From assembly GCA_026686845.1 (NCBI GenBank), contig JAIVEN010000013.1, positions 15,520,001-15,584,000 of the forward strand: a DNA stretch of 64,000 bases, given 5' to 3'. The stretch is from Adenanthera pavonina. Its lineage: Eukaryota; Streptophyta; Magnoliopsida; Fabales; Fabaceae. The notes beneath the pieces were generated by a model, which saw nothing but the letters and a program-made list of their open reading frames with translations, was not told the DNA's origin and made no database searches. Within the stretch, counting starts at the first letter, position 1. Every line of letters begins with the position of its first letter. Both the position numbers and the translations under genes were made by a program. Positions 1 to 11,382 of this stretch are shown here, one piece after another.

Positions 1-1538
1 GGTCAATCATTGTATTATGAACATTGTATTTCATTATAAAAAAAGATGGTGTTTTTCTTACATTATTATATTGCTTGCATGTTTTCTTTATAATAATATC
101 CTTGGATAAATCATTTATCTTAAATGTCCCTGGTCAATTATCTTTGTGGGAACAATGATAAACTAAGGCTAGTATGATTTTGATTGATAATTATATGATA
201 ATTATGTATAAAGATACAAATCAAAGTCATAAGCTCCTGTTAGGGAATAGGCGCTGGATCGACCTATTATTAGATAGCTGCATGCATCAAGTCATAAGCA
301 TATCTTATATATAACCATATCACTGAGCCCTCAGATCTGAGATCATCATGGCTTCCTACATGGGGAACACTATACTTTGGCATAGTTAAAAGTCACCTTT
401 AATCGGGAGATCATAAAGGCTATGATTGGGCATAGTGAAACTCATGTGGAGGAAGATGAATGGTCAAGATGGAATTTGTCCCTCTAATTAATGGAGAGAT
501 ATATTTGGGCCCCTCATGAGTGAGACTGAGAAATGCATGGCCGTGCTCAAATGGAAGAGTTTCTATTTGTTCTGTTAGTCTACTTGGAGATTGAGAAAGT
601 GATGGTTGAGTAAAATAAGTATGATGTTTCCATGCCTCACACTTGACCTATATATCATGAGACAAAAGGAATATGATCGGGTTATATAATAGGTTATATC
701 GGATTGCCAATCTTATATGATTTGAGTAGTCAAAATGTCTTGCTAAAAGTCACTTGTGACTTGTGGGTCTAATAGTATTATTAGCCCACTGTCAACATCA
801 TATAGGCTTACAGGGTCGCACACAAGAACGGGCCAACTTGAGCTAGAATGTCCAGATTCATTGAATTTAAAATGTGTCTAGATTCAATGAATTTAATGTT
901 GAATTTGGGGTTATTGAATTATATATATATTTGATATATATATATATTATAAAATTCAAAATATATATGTTTGATATATTATATTATTTCAAAATATATA
1001 TATATATTGTTCAAATTAAATGAATTAGTTTTAAATTTAATTCTATATGATAGATTTAAATTTAAACTAATATCATAATCTAAATATGATTTAGATTGAA
1101 TTCTAAATTTGAATTTAAACTCATAATCTAAATTTGATTTATATAATAAATTAAATCTAGATTTGATTCTGGATATAGATTAGATAGTTAGTTTAAATTT
1201 AATCTATTAGATAGATTTAAATTCAAACTAATCTATTTAAATAATATTTGATTTAGTTTAAATTAAACAAATACCAAATCCCATCTATATATTGATATAG
1301 ACTAGGATACAGAATCAATACAATTTTGAATCACCCTGAAAAGAGAGCGGCCATACACTCAAACAGCGAGAGACTATATGGATGAACAACGAACAGTGAG
1401 GGCGTATGAATTGTACGGACATATACAAATAGAGGTGTTAGCATGCTAGTCGAGTTGAACTCACTGTTCGTGTGGATAATGGTAGAGGGAGCTGACCAGT
1501 CGCGTTAGTTCCTGGGGCCTGACGAAACAAAAAGAACA
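1..1538. other. gene-free AT-rich flank
   Basis: No credible coding region was found. Positions 1-880 are anonymous sequence of the kind seen in retrotransposon LTRs, but no terminus or target duplication could be placed. Positions about 890-1290 are a low-complexity tract of repeated taaattt / aatttaaa words and TA runs. Positions 1321-1538 lead into the CACTA remnant and show no CACTA terminus. Confidence 0.5.
890..1290. repeat. AT-rich low-complexity tract
   Basis: The tract is built almost only of A and T. Words such as TTTAAATTTAAAC and ATCTAAAT recur in both orientations, and there are short TA runs near 920-1010. It has many self-complementary stretches, so it could be an AT-rich internal part of a repeat. 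No unit length is regular enough to call a tandem array. Confidence 0.6.
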
Positions 1539-4500
1539 TCAAGGGATGCACCGGAGGCAAAACTCTTTTCTATATCTCAATCTAAACAACATTAAGGGAT
1601 CCATGGAGGAAATTTCTTGATAGTTTTCCACTGCGTGAGTGTTGAAATTCCCAACAGGTTGAAGATTTGCCTTATCTTGGAATGGTGCTTCTTCATTATC
1701 ATCATCATCATAATTATCATTAGGAGTATTAATTCTATTCCTTGCTTTTGTTCTAATAACAAAAGACCAATTTTTTTTTACTAGGGGTTGATTTTGGATA
1801 TGGTGTAAAATAGACTTGTTCAGCTTGTTGTGCAAAGATAAATTGATTATTCCCCTTCTATATCCTTTTTTCAATGACTTCCACGATTCTGTATTTAGAA
1901 GAAATTCTAGTGCCTCGATTAGTATGATTATACCACTTGTAATTGAGGATGTTAAGAACTTAAGTGGACTACCAATGAATTTTAATTGTATTATGTCCTT
2001 TACCATGCCATAATAAGATAATTCAACTTGACTATGGCCAAATCCCTTGACACTTATTTCACTATTATTGGTCTTCCTCCCTTTCACCCAAGCATCTGTA
2101 TGAAACTTATAACTGTTCACAGACCATTGATCGAACCTTTGCACATCTCTCATAGGACCCCATGCTAAAGAAATTAACAACTACTCCATTATCCCATTTT
2201 GAGGGTTTAGAACCTAGTCAAGGTAAAAGAAAATCAACAATGATACAAAATATATTTAAGTGTAGGAAGTAAGTAAGATAAACTCACATAATTTTTAAAC
2301 CACTTAGGAAATTCAGAAGAGACTTGCATTTCCACCTCTTCATTTGACAAATTTTGAAGCAGTTCCTCAAAATGCTTAAGGAAAGGCTTAACTTCAGGGC
2401 AATTGAGAAGAACATACAAGGTTATCGCACTGTACTCATTCTCTGTAAGATACATTTTTTTTATATGTTCTTCCATGAGGTTGCCCAGGAAAATTGGAGA
2501 TAGAGATAGGAAGATAAGCATCATACCCCCCCACCACCATCATTCCGAGGAACTCTCTTGGTTCTTGATTGAACATGAGCTTCAAAATAATAAGAGCAGA
2601 AAATTGATGTTTCTTCAAGTATGTATGCTTCGCAAATAGAATCTTCAACATATGCTTTATTTTTCACCTATCTCTTTAACATGTACAAAACCTTTTAAGT
2701 GGATACATCCACCTATATTGTATAAGTCCACCAACTATAGCTTCATACACCAAATGAATAGGTAAATGCTCCATAACATCAAAAGAACTTGGAGGAAATA
2801 TCCTCTCAATTTGACAAAGAATAATAGGAATGTTCTGCTATATCACTTTACGGCCACTAATATGTAAAGTTGGAGCACAGAGATCTCGAAAAAGTAGCTT
2901 AACTCTATTAAAGCATTAGATATTGAGGCTGTCAAACTAGTACAAACTATTGGTAGTAGTCTCTCCTTAAAAGCATGACAATCATGACTTTTTATTCCAA
3001 CTAATGTGCAACTTTTCATATCCACACACGAACCCAAGTTGGATGCATAACAATCTGGAAGCTTCAAAGCCTTGACCCATTCACACACTGCTCACTTTTG
3101 CTCCATACTAAATGTATATATAGCCTTGGGTTTGGTCCTTTGACCATTGTGTGACTTCTCCAAGTGCAAGGAGGGTTGTCAACAATATTTGGCAATATCT
3201 AACCTTGCATTGTCATCATCTTTTATTTGTCCTTTCATATTCATCATTGTTCATATGCACTACATATATGTTATGTGGATTTATCAAGTTACGTCAATAG
3301 AGAAGATCCCAAAAAATACTACGTTTAATCCAATGATTATCCTTACCATACCCCTTTAAATGTAAGTTTGGAGATTTAATTATTCTAGGAAATCCCCTAA
3401 TTTGCTCATACAACTCCTCTCCTGAATACCTTTGAATACCTTGATGGTTGAGGTGAATCATCTACTCTATTCTTTATGAACTTTTGTTTATTCCACCTAA
3501 AGAATGATTTAAAGCCAAGGATTGACGGTGACAATCAAACCAACATATTTTCCCCCAATGGTCTAAGTATAAAGCTTTTGAATGATCCATGCAAATTGGA
3601 CATGCCAGTCTTCTAGATGTTTGCCAACTACTCAATATGGCATATGCTGGAAAATTATTTATAGTCGATAAAAGGGCAACCCTTAAATTGAAATTTTGTT
3701 TTGAAGAAATGACATAAGTTATCACACCCTTTCTAAAAGCAACTTCAAGTCATCAATAAGAGGTTGTAAGAAAACATTAATTCTACTTTTTGGATTATTA
3801 AGGCTAGGTATTATGATTGTCAAGAACAAGTATTCTCGTCACATACACATCCCTGGTGGAAGATTGTATGGAGTAACAATCACAGGCCAACAAGAGTATG
3901 GTCTCGAACCCAAGCCATTAGCATAAAGCCCTAGCCTCACATTCCTTTGTTCTAATGCAAATTCTTGAAGAGTTTGATCGAAATGCTTCCATGCTTTTCC
4001 ATATGAAGGATGCGACAACACACCTTCTTCATGATGCTTTTCATGGTGCCTACGTGTATACTTGGCTGAGGCATTAGATGCAAACAATCTTTGAAGTCTT
4101 GGAATAATTGGTAAATACCACATCTATTTCCTGGGGATCTCCTTGAACCTCTCTTTTCCAACTCTTGCCCCCCTAAATCTCGTATCCCTACAAAATCAAC
4201 GTTTCCTATCATTGATTGCATCACCATAGTAGTATAACATGCATCCATTACTATAACAATCAATCTTTTGATAACCATGACCTAGTTGTGAAACCAATTT
4301 CTTTGTTTGGTACAATTTGTTGGCATATGATGATTAACTAGTAAGATCTTGCACATCAATGTGATAATTCCATTCATACATGCCTCAAGAATGTTATAAT
4401 CTGACTTGATTGTTCAACATTCTCGTTACCAAGGACAATACTGTGTGATTCTCGCATCCATCCCATAATGGAGACTGTGAAGCACGGAGCATGCCATAAA

Positions 4501-4882
4501 ACTTTACAGAATTTGGATTGGGATCCTCATGCATATCATATCTCTCCAATGATGGGTCAGCTACATCCATAACCCTTTGCTTATATGAATTAGAAGCCAT
4601 GCGAATGTTCTCATCAATTGGAGCCACCTAGGGATGTTCCTCTCCATGGAAATGCCAACAATAATAGTTAGGCATAAACCCATTTTTATACAAATCCATC
4701 TTGACGTTATCTGGCATTTACACTTTAAGCATGGACATCTCAACTTATTTTCATGCTTGAAAATTTCTTGTTGCATTTCAAACTCAACAAATTCATTCAC
4801 CCTCGTAAAGAACTCGTTGATGATCATTCTTTCCACACATCTATTATCCATCCAACAACGATGCTTGGGAGGAGCGATCTAA
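1539..4882 (-). pseudogene. CACTA (En/Spm-type) transposase remnant, TNP2 family
   Basis: This is a decayed transposase that would cut and join CACTA transposon ends. Domains run in the expected order on the minus strand, scattered over several frames. At 4880-4700 is a transposase-associated domain (CWMDNR start, RCPCLKCKC zinc motif). Near 4620-4400 is a segment with LWDGCENHT. At 4120-3840 is the TNP2 core, with PRLQRLFAS, a HPSYGKAWKHFD stretch, RNVRLGL, and SCWPVIVTPYNLPP. At 3725-3474 is PAYAILSSWQT...CPICM. At 3088-2843 is GIKSHDCHAF...RLLP. At 2650-2240 is a DUF4218-like piece with YVLLNCPEV. At 2180-1990 is a DUF4216-like tail with the YYGMVKDIIQL pattern. Frameshifts and stops between the blocks show it is dead. 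Domain names come from family knowledge; order and motifs are seen directly. The element's own TIRs were not located. Confidence 0.85.
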
Positions 4883-6070
4883 ATGGATGTAGAGCCATTT
4901 AAGCACATTAAATAATAATAACTAATTAGTAGTACAAGACTTATATAAGTTGTAATAATAACACCCCTAAATCAATTTATTTTTAGGTCAAATGCCTAAA
5001 TCCCTATCAATTCATCCTACATAAGTTCTAATAATAAGCTTGAAATAGAAGACAACATTGACATGCAATTCATTTATGAGGTTCAAATTAAAACAAGACA
5101 AATGCAACACCTATAGCAAAACATATAAAAGCCAATTAGTCCAATAACATGTTTGCAAAACAATTCAACATTCACCACCACTCCAATCACAGCATCAACA
5201 AGAAAGTTCCAGCAAAGCATATAAATGCCCCAAAATTCACAAAAGGAAAAGATTGTTACCTTACAAGATATTTGGAAGTTATTTCAACAATAACAATAAC
5301 AGTAACAAATTTCCAACACCTAAAACTATTTCACCACTTACAATAATTAATGTCATATGGTCAAAGAAACTCATACACAAAAACAAACATAAGCTACTTT
5401 TTTTTTTAAAACAAAAAGCTCAACTCAATCCAACCAACATTTTTTTTCACCCAAAATTAAGTTTAGATTCTAGCACTTGAAATTATCCCAACGAGTCCAA
5501 ACTTGACAAAAGAAGGATAAGAATGTTACCTTGTAGAGGATCAAAGGCCAAAGATCAACTTGCTATACACCAAATAGAGAATGGAAGGAAAATTCAAAAT
5601 TAAAAATTAAAAATAAATATTTGAGTCATGGCTTGTGAGCTAGTGTTTTTCACAACATATATAAAAGTTAATCAAATATTGAAATAAGTTAGTTCTAATC
5701 ATTTAATCAAATATTGAAGTTTTAATAAATTGCTATCTTCTTGAATAGGGTGGTTTCTTTGAATCATGACCCATGATAGATCAATCTTTTAAATTGGTTA
5801 AAATCATAACATTAGGAGATTCTATACTGTTGATCTCTAAAAAAAAAGCTTTTAATATTTAACAAAAATATAATAACACTAAAATTTTTCCAACTTCAAT
5901 AGAAAGGCATGGGAGATTAAATTATACTATAAGAAAATGACAATTTTCTAATCAATTTAAAACGTAGCAAGTCTAAAATCAAAGTGTGTCCTCAACTAAA
6001 TGCTAGCACATCCAAAACTATTGTACTAGTCTCCTAAAATTTCCAAAAGAGAATGGCTAAGACCCTCTAG
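4883..6070. other. 5' flank of the CACTA transposase remnant
   Basis: There is no coding region. On the minus strand this is the upstream side of the transposase remnant. It contains two AAGGTAAC donor-like sites (near 5254-5262 and 5526-5534), which would suit a 5' leader with introns. The rest is AT-rich. A TAGTG word at 5641-5645 could be an element end but has no partner. Confidence 0.35.
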
Positions 6071-7938
6071 TGTAACACCTCAACTATATACCACATTACC
6101 CATGTATTGAACTTTATTATACTATATAGAACATGTTTTGAAGCTTGAATCACATGATATATTAAGATATAAAATTTTCTTTCCCTAGTTACTATTCATT
6201 TGATAAACCCTTTTTTTCTAAGAGAAATTTGAAAATACATAACTAATTGTAGAAAATTATATCAAAGTGATTCAAGTCTCTAAAAATATCTTGAAAGCTC
6301 ATCTATGTGGGAAAAAATATGAAACAATATTTTAGTTATGCAAATTAGTACAGTTTATTGCACGAAATCTATTGTTCAAATGGTCATTTTTCTCTTTTCT
6401 TGGATTTTGTCCATAAATTTAAAAATACATATCTAACTCTATATTGAGCCACATGATGCATTCTATATGCCATTGGAAAGCTATATGTCTACTTACAGAT
6501 ATATTTATCTTCTACATTTATTCAACTAAAACAGAGTATGACATCATTTTAAATTACTAAGGGTTAGAATATCACTTTTAATGGAACAATCTTGGGAAAA
6601 CTTTCTTATCTCTCATTATAAAGTTCAATTGAACTCAAACTAGTGGCATATTAAACTTGAAATATAGATATTTTCATATATATAAATCACTGATTTTTTT
6701 GAGCTCAGTATGATTTTATATCACTTTTCAAATAAAGTAATACTTATAGTAAAATTCGAAGCTTTCACTTCACTATCCAATTTTGACTCTTAAATTTAAA
6801 ATTATACTATAAATCGTACAAATATCCAAATTAAGTATTCTTTGGACTATATATAACACATAATCTATTTGTCCTGTTTGGATCAAACAATATTGGCTAT
6901 ACTTTTATTGCTACAAAATTAGCTTTTAGCAATACAACATGGAAAATAAGCCTCATAACATACTCACATGATCATTCCATGTTCCAATCTATACCATACA
7001 TTTCATAGTGCTCATAAGGGCATAATAAGATAATGGAACAAATCTTAAAAGCAAATACATGATTTTATACATTACTTCAAAATATATGCTCATAGCTTGA
7101 ATACATCATCAAGCATCATTCTCTTTTTCCTTCTCCTTAGCTCTATGGACTCCATTGCCATAGCTTATGTCTATCATTTGGGATACTTGAGGAGATTAAA
7201 TTTGGGGCAATCTCAGTGGCAAGTTTCAATCTATGCATCATGTTATTCATTTCATATGGTAATCACATAGAAACACATTTAAACAACAAATTGCCACATT
7301 GGTCATGAAAATTTTGGCAGTTTAACGACTTAGGGACATTCCAGGGAATAAAACCCCTCATATTGCAATCAAATCAATAAGAGAAAACATAGTTCACAAT
7401 ATGGAAACTTAATTTCATCATATAAACATCATATAAGCATTATGAAATAACATAGAGGACTTAACTACCTCTTTGAAGTATCACTTGGTCTTTCACTTGA
7501 AACCAATGGTTCCACTTGCTTTCTTAAGCTTCCTCAAGCCCCAATACAATATTAAACATAGCTAAGGCCATTGGTTTCATGATATAGCTCAATAATCATC
7601 GCTGAAACCCTAAAAACCCAAATTGAACACATCTTAAGGTTTTTCTTTATCCTAATACTTATCTCTAAGGTTTTTTATAGTGGGGAAACCATTTTTGACA
7701 TCAAATTAATGAAAGTCTAACTCTAACACACCCTTACATACTAACCAAAATCTGTCTCTAGGAAGGAAAAATGAGTTTTCCAATTATTTGCTTCAAACAC
7801 ATCTAATCTTGATTTCGTTTCAGAATCTCATGCTTTCTCTCAAGTTAATGGAACAAAAACACCTTCCCTCCCATAAATCATGCTTGGCTGAACCTAGGGA
7901 AGCAAGAGGAGGAGGAGAAAACTCAAGAAAATTAAGCA
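6071..7938. mobile_element. probable left part of an old LTR, interrupted by Copia A
   Basis: The stretch starts with TGTAACACCTCAAC, a common terminus of plant Ty3/gypsy-type LTRs and close to the TGTAACACCCC start of the solo LTRs at 37572. No coding region is present. The AT-rich text continues up to the TG start of Copia A at 7939. Sequence of similar style resumes after 21040, so A probably landed inside it. The other end was not found, so the class is inferred. Confidence 0.3.
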
Positions 7939-8259
7939 TGTTAATGCAGATATTTTGATGATTCTAAAACAAATGAGCTTAGAAATCCAATATCAAAGGA
8001 ACACAAGTGAAATTAAGGACAAAGTTGGAGTTTCCTGAAGATTGGAGAGCTATTTCACATGTTTTAGGAAACTATTTGTAAAAGAAGGTAGATAAGCTTT
8101 GAATTTCAACTAACCCAATATTAAATGAGATGACTAATTGAATGATTAATGATTAGCTCTTGATCTCAAAATGGTTTTCACTAAAAAAGCTACCTTATGA
8201 GGATAAAGTCTCAAGCTCAAAGATGTTTCTAAGTGTTTACCCTGTCTTCATGAAAATAA

Positions 8260-8925
8260 TTTACCTTATGCGCATAACCATTGAAGGTTATGAGGATAAA
8301 GACTCAATCTTAATGGTCTTCCAAAGTTCATTCTCTAATTTCACGAAAAGGGATTGAGGTTATCCATATATCATAGCTTGGGGACCAAGTTCTCAAAGTT
8401 TGACTAGGTGGTTATCCTGATAAGGTAGGTACCTTATTCGCATAATGGAGTAAATAGTGAAGGCAAGTGGTACTGTATAGCCCGTTATTCACATAACCTA
8501 GGGAGGTTGTCCACATAACGTGTTTCACAGAGTACTTAGACTCTTCTCTATTAAATAGGTTATCTGCATAACCTATATTTCAAAGCACTTGGACTCTTTT
8601 CTTTTAAACAGGTTATCCGCATAACTTATGTTACATAACTCATAGCTCTTCTTCAGTAAAATGGGTTATCCGCATAATCTTAGAAGGTTATCCTGATAAC
8701 CTAAGTTTTACAAAAAACTCAGTTTGAGAAAAAGCTTAACGTTATCCTAATAACTAAGTGGGTTTTCATGAAAATGATTTTGAGCTATAACTTAGTCATT
8801 CTGGGTAGCACGTTATCTGCATAACCTAGCTTGGTTATCAACATAACGAAAGCTCTACGTTGAAAATAAAGGCAAATAGTTACCTGTTATTTGCATAACT
8901 TGATGAGTTTATCTGCATAACCTTT
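8260..8925. repeat. array of GGTTAT-N4-ATAACC palindromes, 5' LTR of A
   Basis: Copies occur about every 25-70 bases, for example near 8266, 8410, 8482, 8558, 8611, 8663, 8687, 8810 and 8905. The two half sites are inverted repeats with a 4-base centre such as CCGC, CTGC or CCTG. Text between copies is unrelated, so the motif itself is what repeats. The same array is in the 3' LTR and in the pol-ORF3 spacer. Confidence 0.8.
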
Positions 8926-9013
8926 GTCAAATGCATTTAATGTGATATGTGAATGACTATTTTTCTGAGAGTATGACTAATCTTTGTTTCCAACAGATAG
9001 TTTCATCCAAACC

Positions 9014-9021
9014 TATAAATA
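9014..9021 (+). promoter_or_regulatory. TATA box of the Copia A 5' LTR
   Basis: TATAAATA sits at the end of the palindrome-rich U3, in the same setting as in the 3' LTR (20498-20505). Related LTRs D (13433) and G (50767) carry the same octamer. Confidence 0.65.
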
Positions 9022-9560
9022 AGACCTCATTTAAGTTGTTAGGTATTGAGAAGAACAATAAATACACCAAAACTCTACTGATTTGATTTCTAATTCATTT
9101 AAAACTTATCTACCTTCTGTTTAGCTCATTCATTGTATCTAAACTTTTATATCTACTCTTTTGAGAGAGTTTTTATTCTGTATACATCTACACACTTGTA
9201 GATAGTGCTTAGTGTGAGAATACACTAAGGGAGATATTTTTACTCTTGAGTGAGAAGAGTGAGAGAGTTTGTTTTAGCTCAAGGCTTGGGCTGGTATTTC
9301 ACTGCTGTTATTGCAAGAACCTATTCAAATCTTGCAAGAGATAGTGAAAAAATCTCAAGTGGTGGTTTGAGGACTGAACGTAGGTCAAGTGGAGTAGACC
9401 GAACTAGGATAACTCATTGTGTCTTCTTCTCATTACCTTTTATTCCTTATACTCTATTTTTCAATAATATTTTATTATCACTATTGTATTTCCTTTTTGC
9501 AGAAAAATTTCAAACTTCTTAATTCACCTGCTCTTATGGGAAGCCAGCTGAACTAACAAG

Positions 9561-9572
9561 TGGTATTAGAGT
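9561..9572 (+). other. primer-binding site of Copia A
   Basis: TGGTATTAGAGT lies two bases after the 5' LTR. It resembles the usual plant copia site TGGTATCAGAGC, complementary to initiator tRNA-Met, with two differences. It fixes the right border of the LTR. Confidence 0.7.
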
Positions 9573-9613
9573 CCAAACTCCTAGTTGGAGGATTTAACAA
9601 TCAAAGAGAAGAC

Positions 9614-11380
9614 ATGGCTAGCTTTGGTGAAGACATTCATCCAGAAGGAAACAACACCAACAGACCTCCTGGCTTCAGTGGAGAGCATTATGGGTATTGG
9701 AAGATGAGAATGCAAATCTATCTTTAATTCATTGATTTGGATATTTGGTCAGTCATCTTGAAGGGAGATTTCATTCCGATGAAACTACAAGATAATGGGA
9801 AATACAGAGAGAAACCTGAAGAGGAATGGAACAAGGAAGATAGGAGAAGGGTTCTTCTCAACTATAAAGCTAAGCATTGCCTAGTCAGTGCTCTCAACCA
9901 AGATGAGTTCTACAGGGTGTCTCAATGTACAACAGCCAAATGTATGTGGGATACTTTGGAGATTACTCATAAAGGAACAATCGGGGTGAGAGAAAATAAA
10001 CTGAATACATGTATTTGAGAATATGAAAGCTTCAAGATGAAAGAGGATGAGAGTATAAAGGATTTGCAGAAGAGATTCACTTTCATTGTGAATCAGCTGA
10101 AAAGCCTTAGAAAGGAATACACTCAATTTGAGAAAGTCAGAAAAATTCTCAGAGCCTTGCCCATTGAGTGGCAACCAAAGGTGACAGTAATAGAAGAAGC
10201 TAGAGGGGAATCAATGACATTTGTCATAGCTCTCTTTGGAAGTCTTGAAGAATATGAAGGAAAGTTGGAGGTTCTTAAAGAGTCTACATCATATGACAAA
10301 AAGAAGAAGAGTTTGGCTCTCAAGTAGAATAAGAAAATAATGACGATTTAGAAGAAGATGTTGTGCTAGATGAAGAGACAATGACTATACTGGTGAGAAA
10401 ATTTGGCAAAATGTATGTAAAGAAGAAATTTGGAAGGTTTGCAAAGAAAAACGGAGCCACCAGTAACAAGAAAGAAAACAAAGACTCCATTATATGCTAC
10501 AAATGCAAGAAACCTAAACATATCAAATGGGAATGTCCTCTGCTGAGCAAGAAACAAGGGAAGGACAAAAAGGATGACAAAGGGAAAAAGAAGAAAGCCT
10601 TCGTATCTTTCATCTGGGGAGATAGCTCAGATAAAGAAGAAGCGGTAGAAGATGATGAAATTACAAATCTATGCTTGATGGCTCAAGAGATTACAGAGGA
10701 GGAGAAGAATCACAACCAAGATATTGATAGTGATTCTAAGGTAAATGACTCTAAACCTTTTTACAATGAACTACATGATGTATTCAATGAATTGATGATT
10801 GAATTCTTTAAAGTGTCTAAACAATTGAGTCAAGCTAAAAAGAAAATACACAGGCTTGAAAGTGAGTCTCATTCATCTTGCACTGCTTTACAGTTTTCTT
10901 TTTCTTCCATTGCCTCTGTATGTGTCTCATGCATTGAGTTGAGAGATAAGAATAATTATCTCCACAAGACTCTAACCAAACTCACTAGAGGTATTACTGG
11001 GAAATTAAATTGTAAGTCAGAACACAACGGGTCTAGGATATGACCCATGTGTAGTCAAGGAAAAACTGAAAATCAAGAAATAAAATCTTTACCTGAGAAA
11101 CTTTGTGCATGCTAATAACATTAAATCAACTCTGAGCATAGTCTTTCCCAGCCCCTAGAAATCAAAAGGATAGATACTATAATCACTATTTCAGACATGC
11201 ATATCTTTCCTTTAGCCCTTTCTCCACTTGCTACTTCTGTAACAAGAAGGGTCATATGTCCTCCACCTGTATATATAGGAAGCAAGGAAATGGCAATGGG
11301 ATAAAATGGGCTCTCAAGAATTCCTCCACTAGCAAGAAAGGACCCAAGCAAATATGAGTACCTAAAAGAAAGAATTGAAA
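9614..11380 (+). pseudogene. Copia A gag remnant
   Basis: The reading starts at ATG 9614 (MASFGEDIH, then NRPPGFSGEHYGYWKMRM), the typical start of copia gag (DUF4219/UBN2 type). Next come WDTLEITHKG and the region from 10037 with LKSLRKEYTQ and LRALPIEWQPK. A CCHC zinc knuckle follows at about 10495 (CYKCKKPKHIKWEC). The C-terminal region is lysine-rich and coiled-coil-like, with a second CxxC-type motif near 11222. It ends in a Sirevirus-like tail close to 11380. In-frame stops at 9724, 10016 and 10325 and a stop in the tail break it. Gag would form the cytoplasmic particle that packages the RNA. Element B has a parallel copy. Confidence 0.75.
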
Positions 11381-11382
11381 CT
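11378..11382. repeat. target-site duplication of solo LTR D, left copy
   Basis: AAACT occurs here and at 14003-14007, directly flanking the solo LTR. Removing the insert and one copy restores the gag-pol junction as it reads in Copia B. Confidence 0.85.

Larger units (their letters stand above)
7939..9558 (+). repeat. 5' LTR of Copia A
   Basis: The LTR starts TGTTAATGCAG and ends CTAACA. It is recognised by its copy at 19721-21040. TATAAATA at 9014-9021 lies in a conserved setting in both copies. The U3 part (about 8260-8925) holds at least 15 copies of an inverted repeat, GGTTAT-N4-ATAACC or near variants. The start was placed at TG by comparison with related LTRs that share a TTTTGATGAT word shortly after their start. 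Confidence 0.8.

Noticed and set aside
5641..5645. TAGTG as the right end of the 1539-4882 CACTA element
   Set aside because: No CACTA partner with matching following bases was found in 1-1538, and there are no subterminal repeats beside it.
8260..8925. CRISPR-like or satellite array
   Set aside because: Spacing between motifs is irregular, the motif is short and palindromic, and the context is a plant LTR. No cas genes or unit length.
9250..9522. Open frame present in both LTRs of Copia A (also 20734-21033)
   Set aside because: It repeats only because the LTR repeats. It lies in the R/U5 part, differs in start context, and has no protein features.
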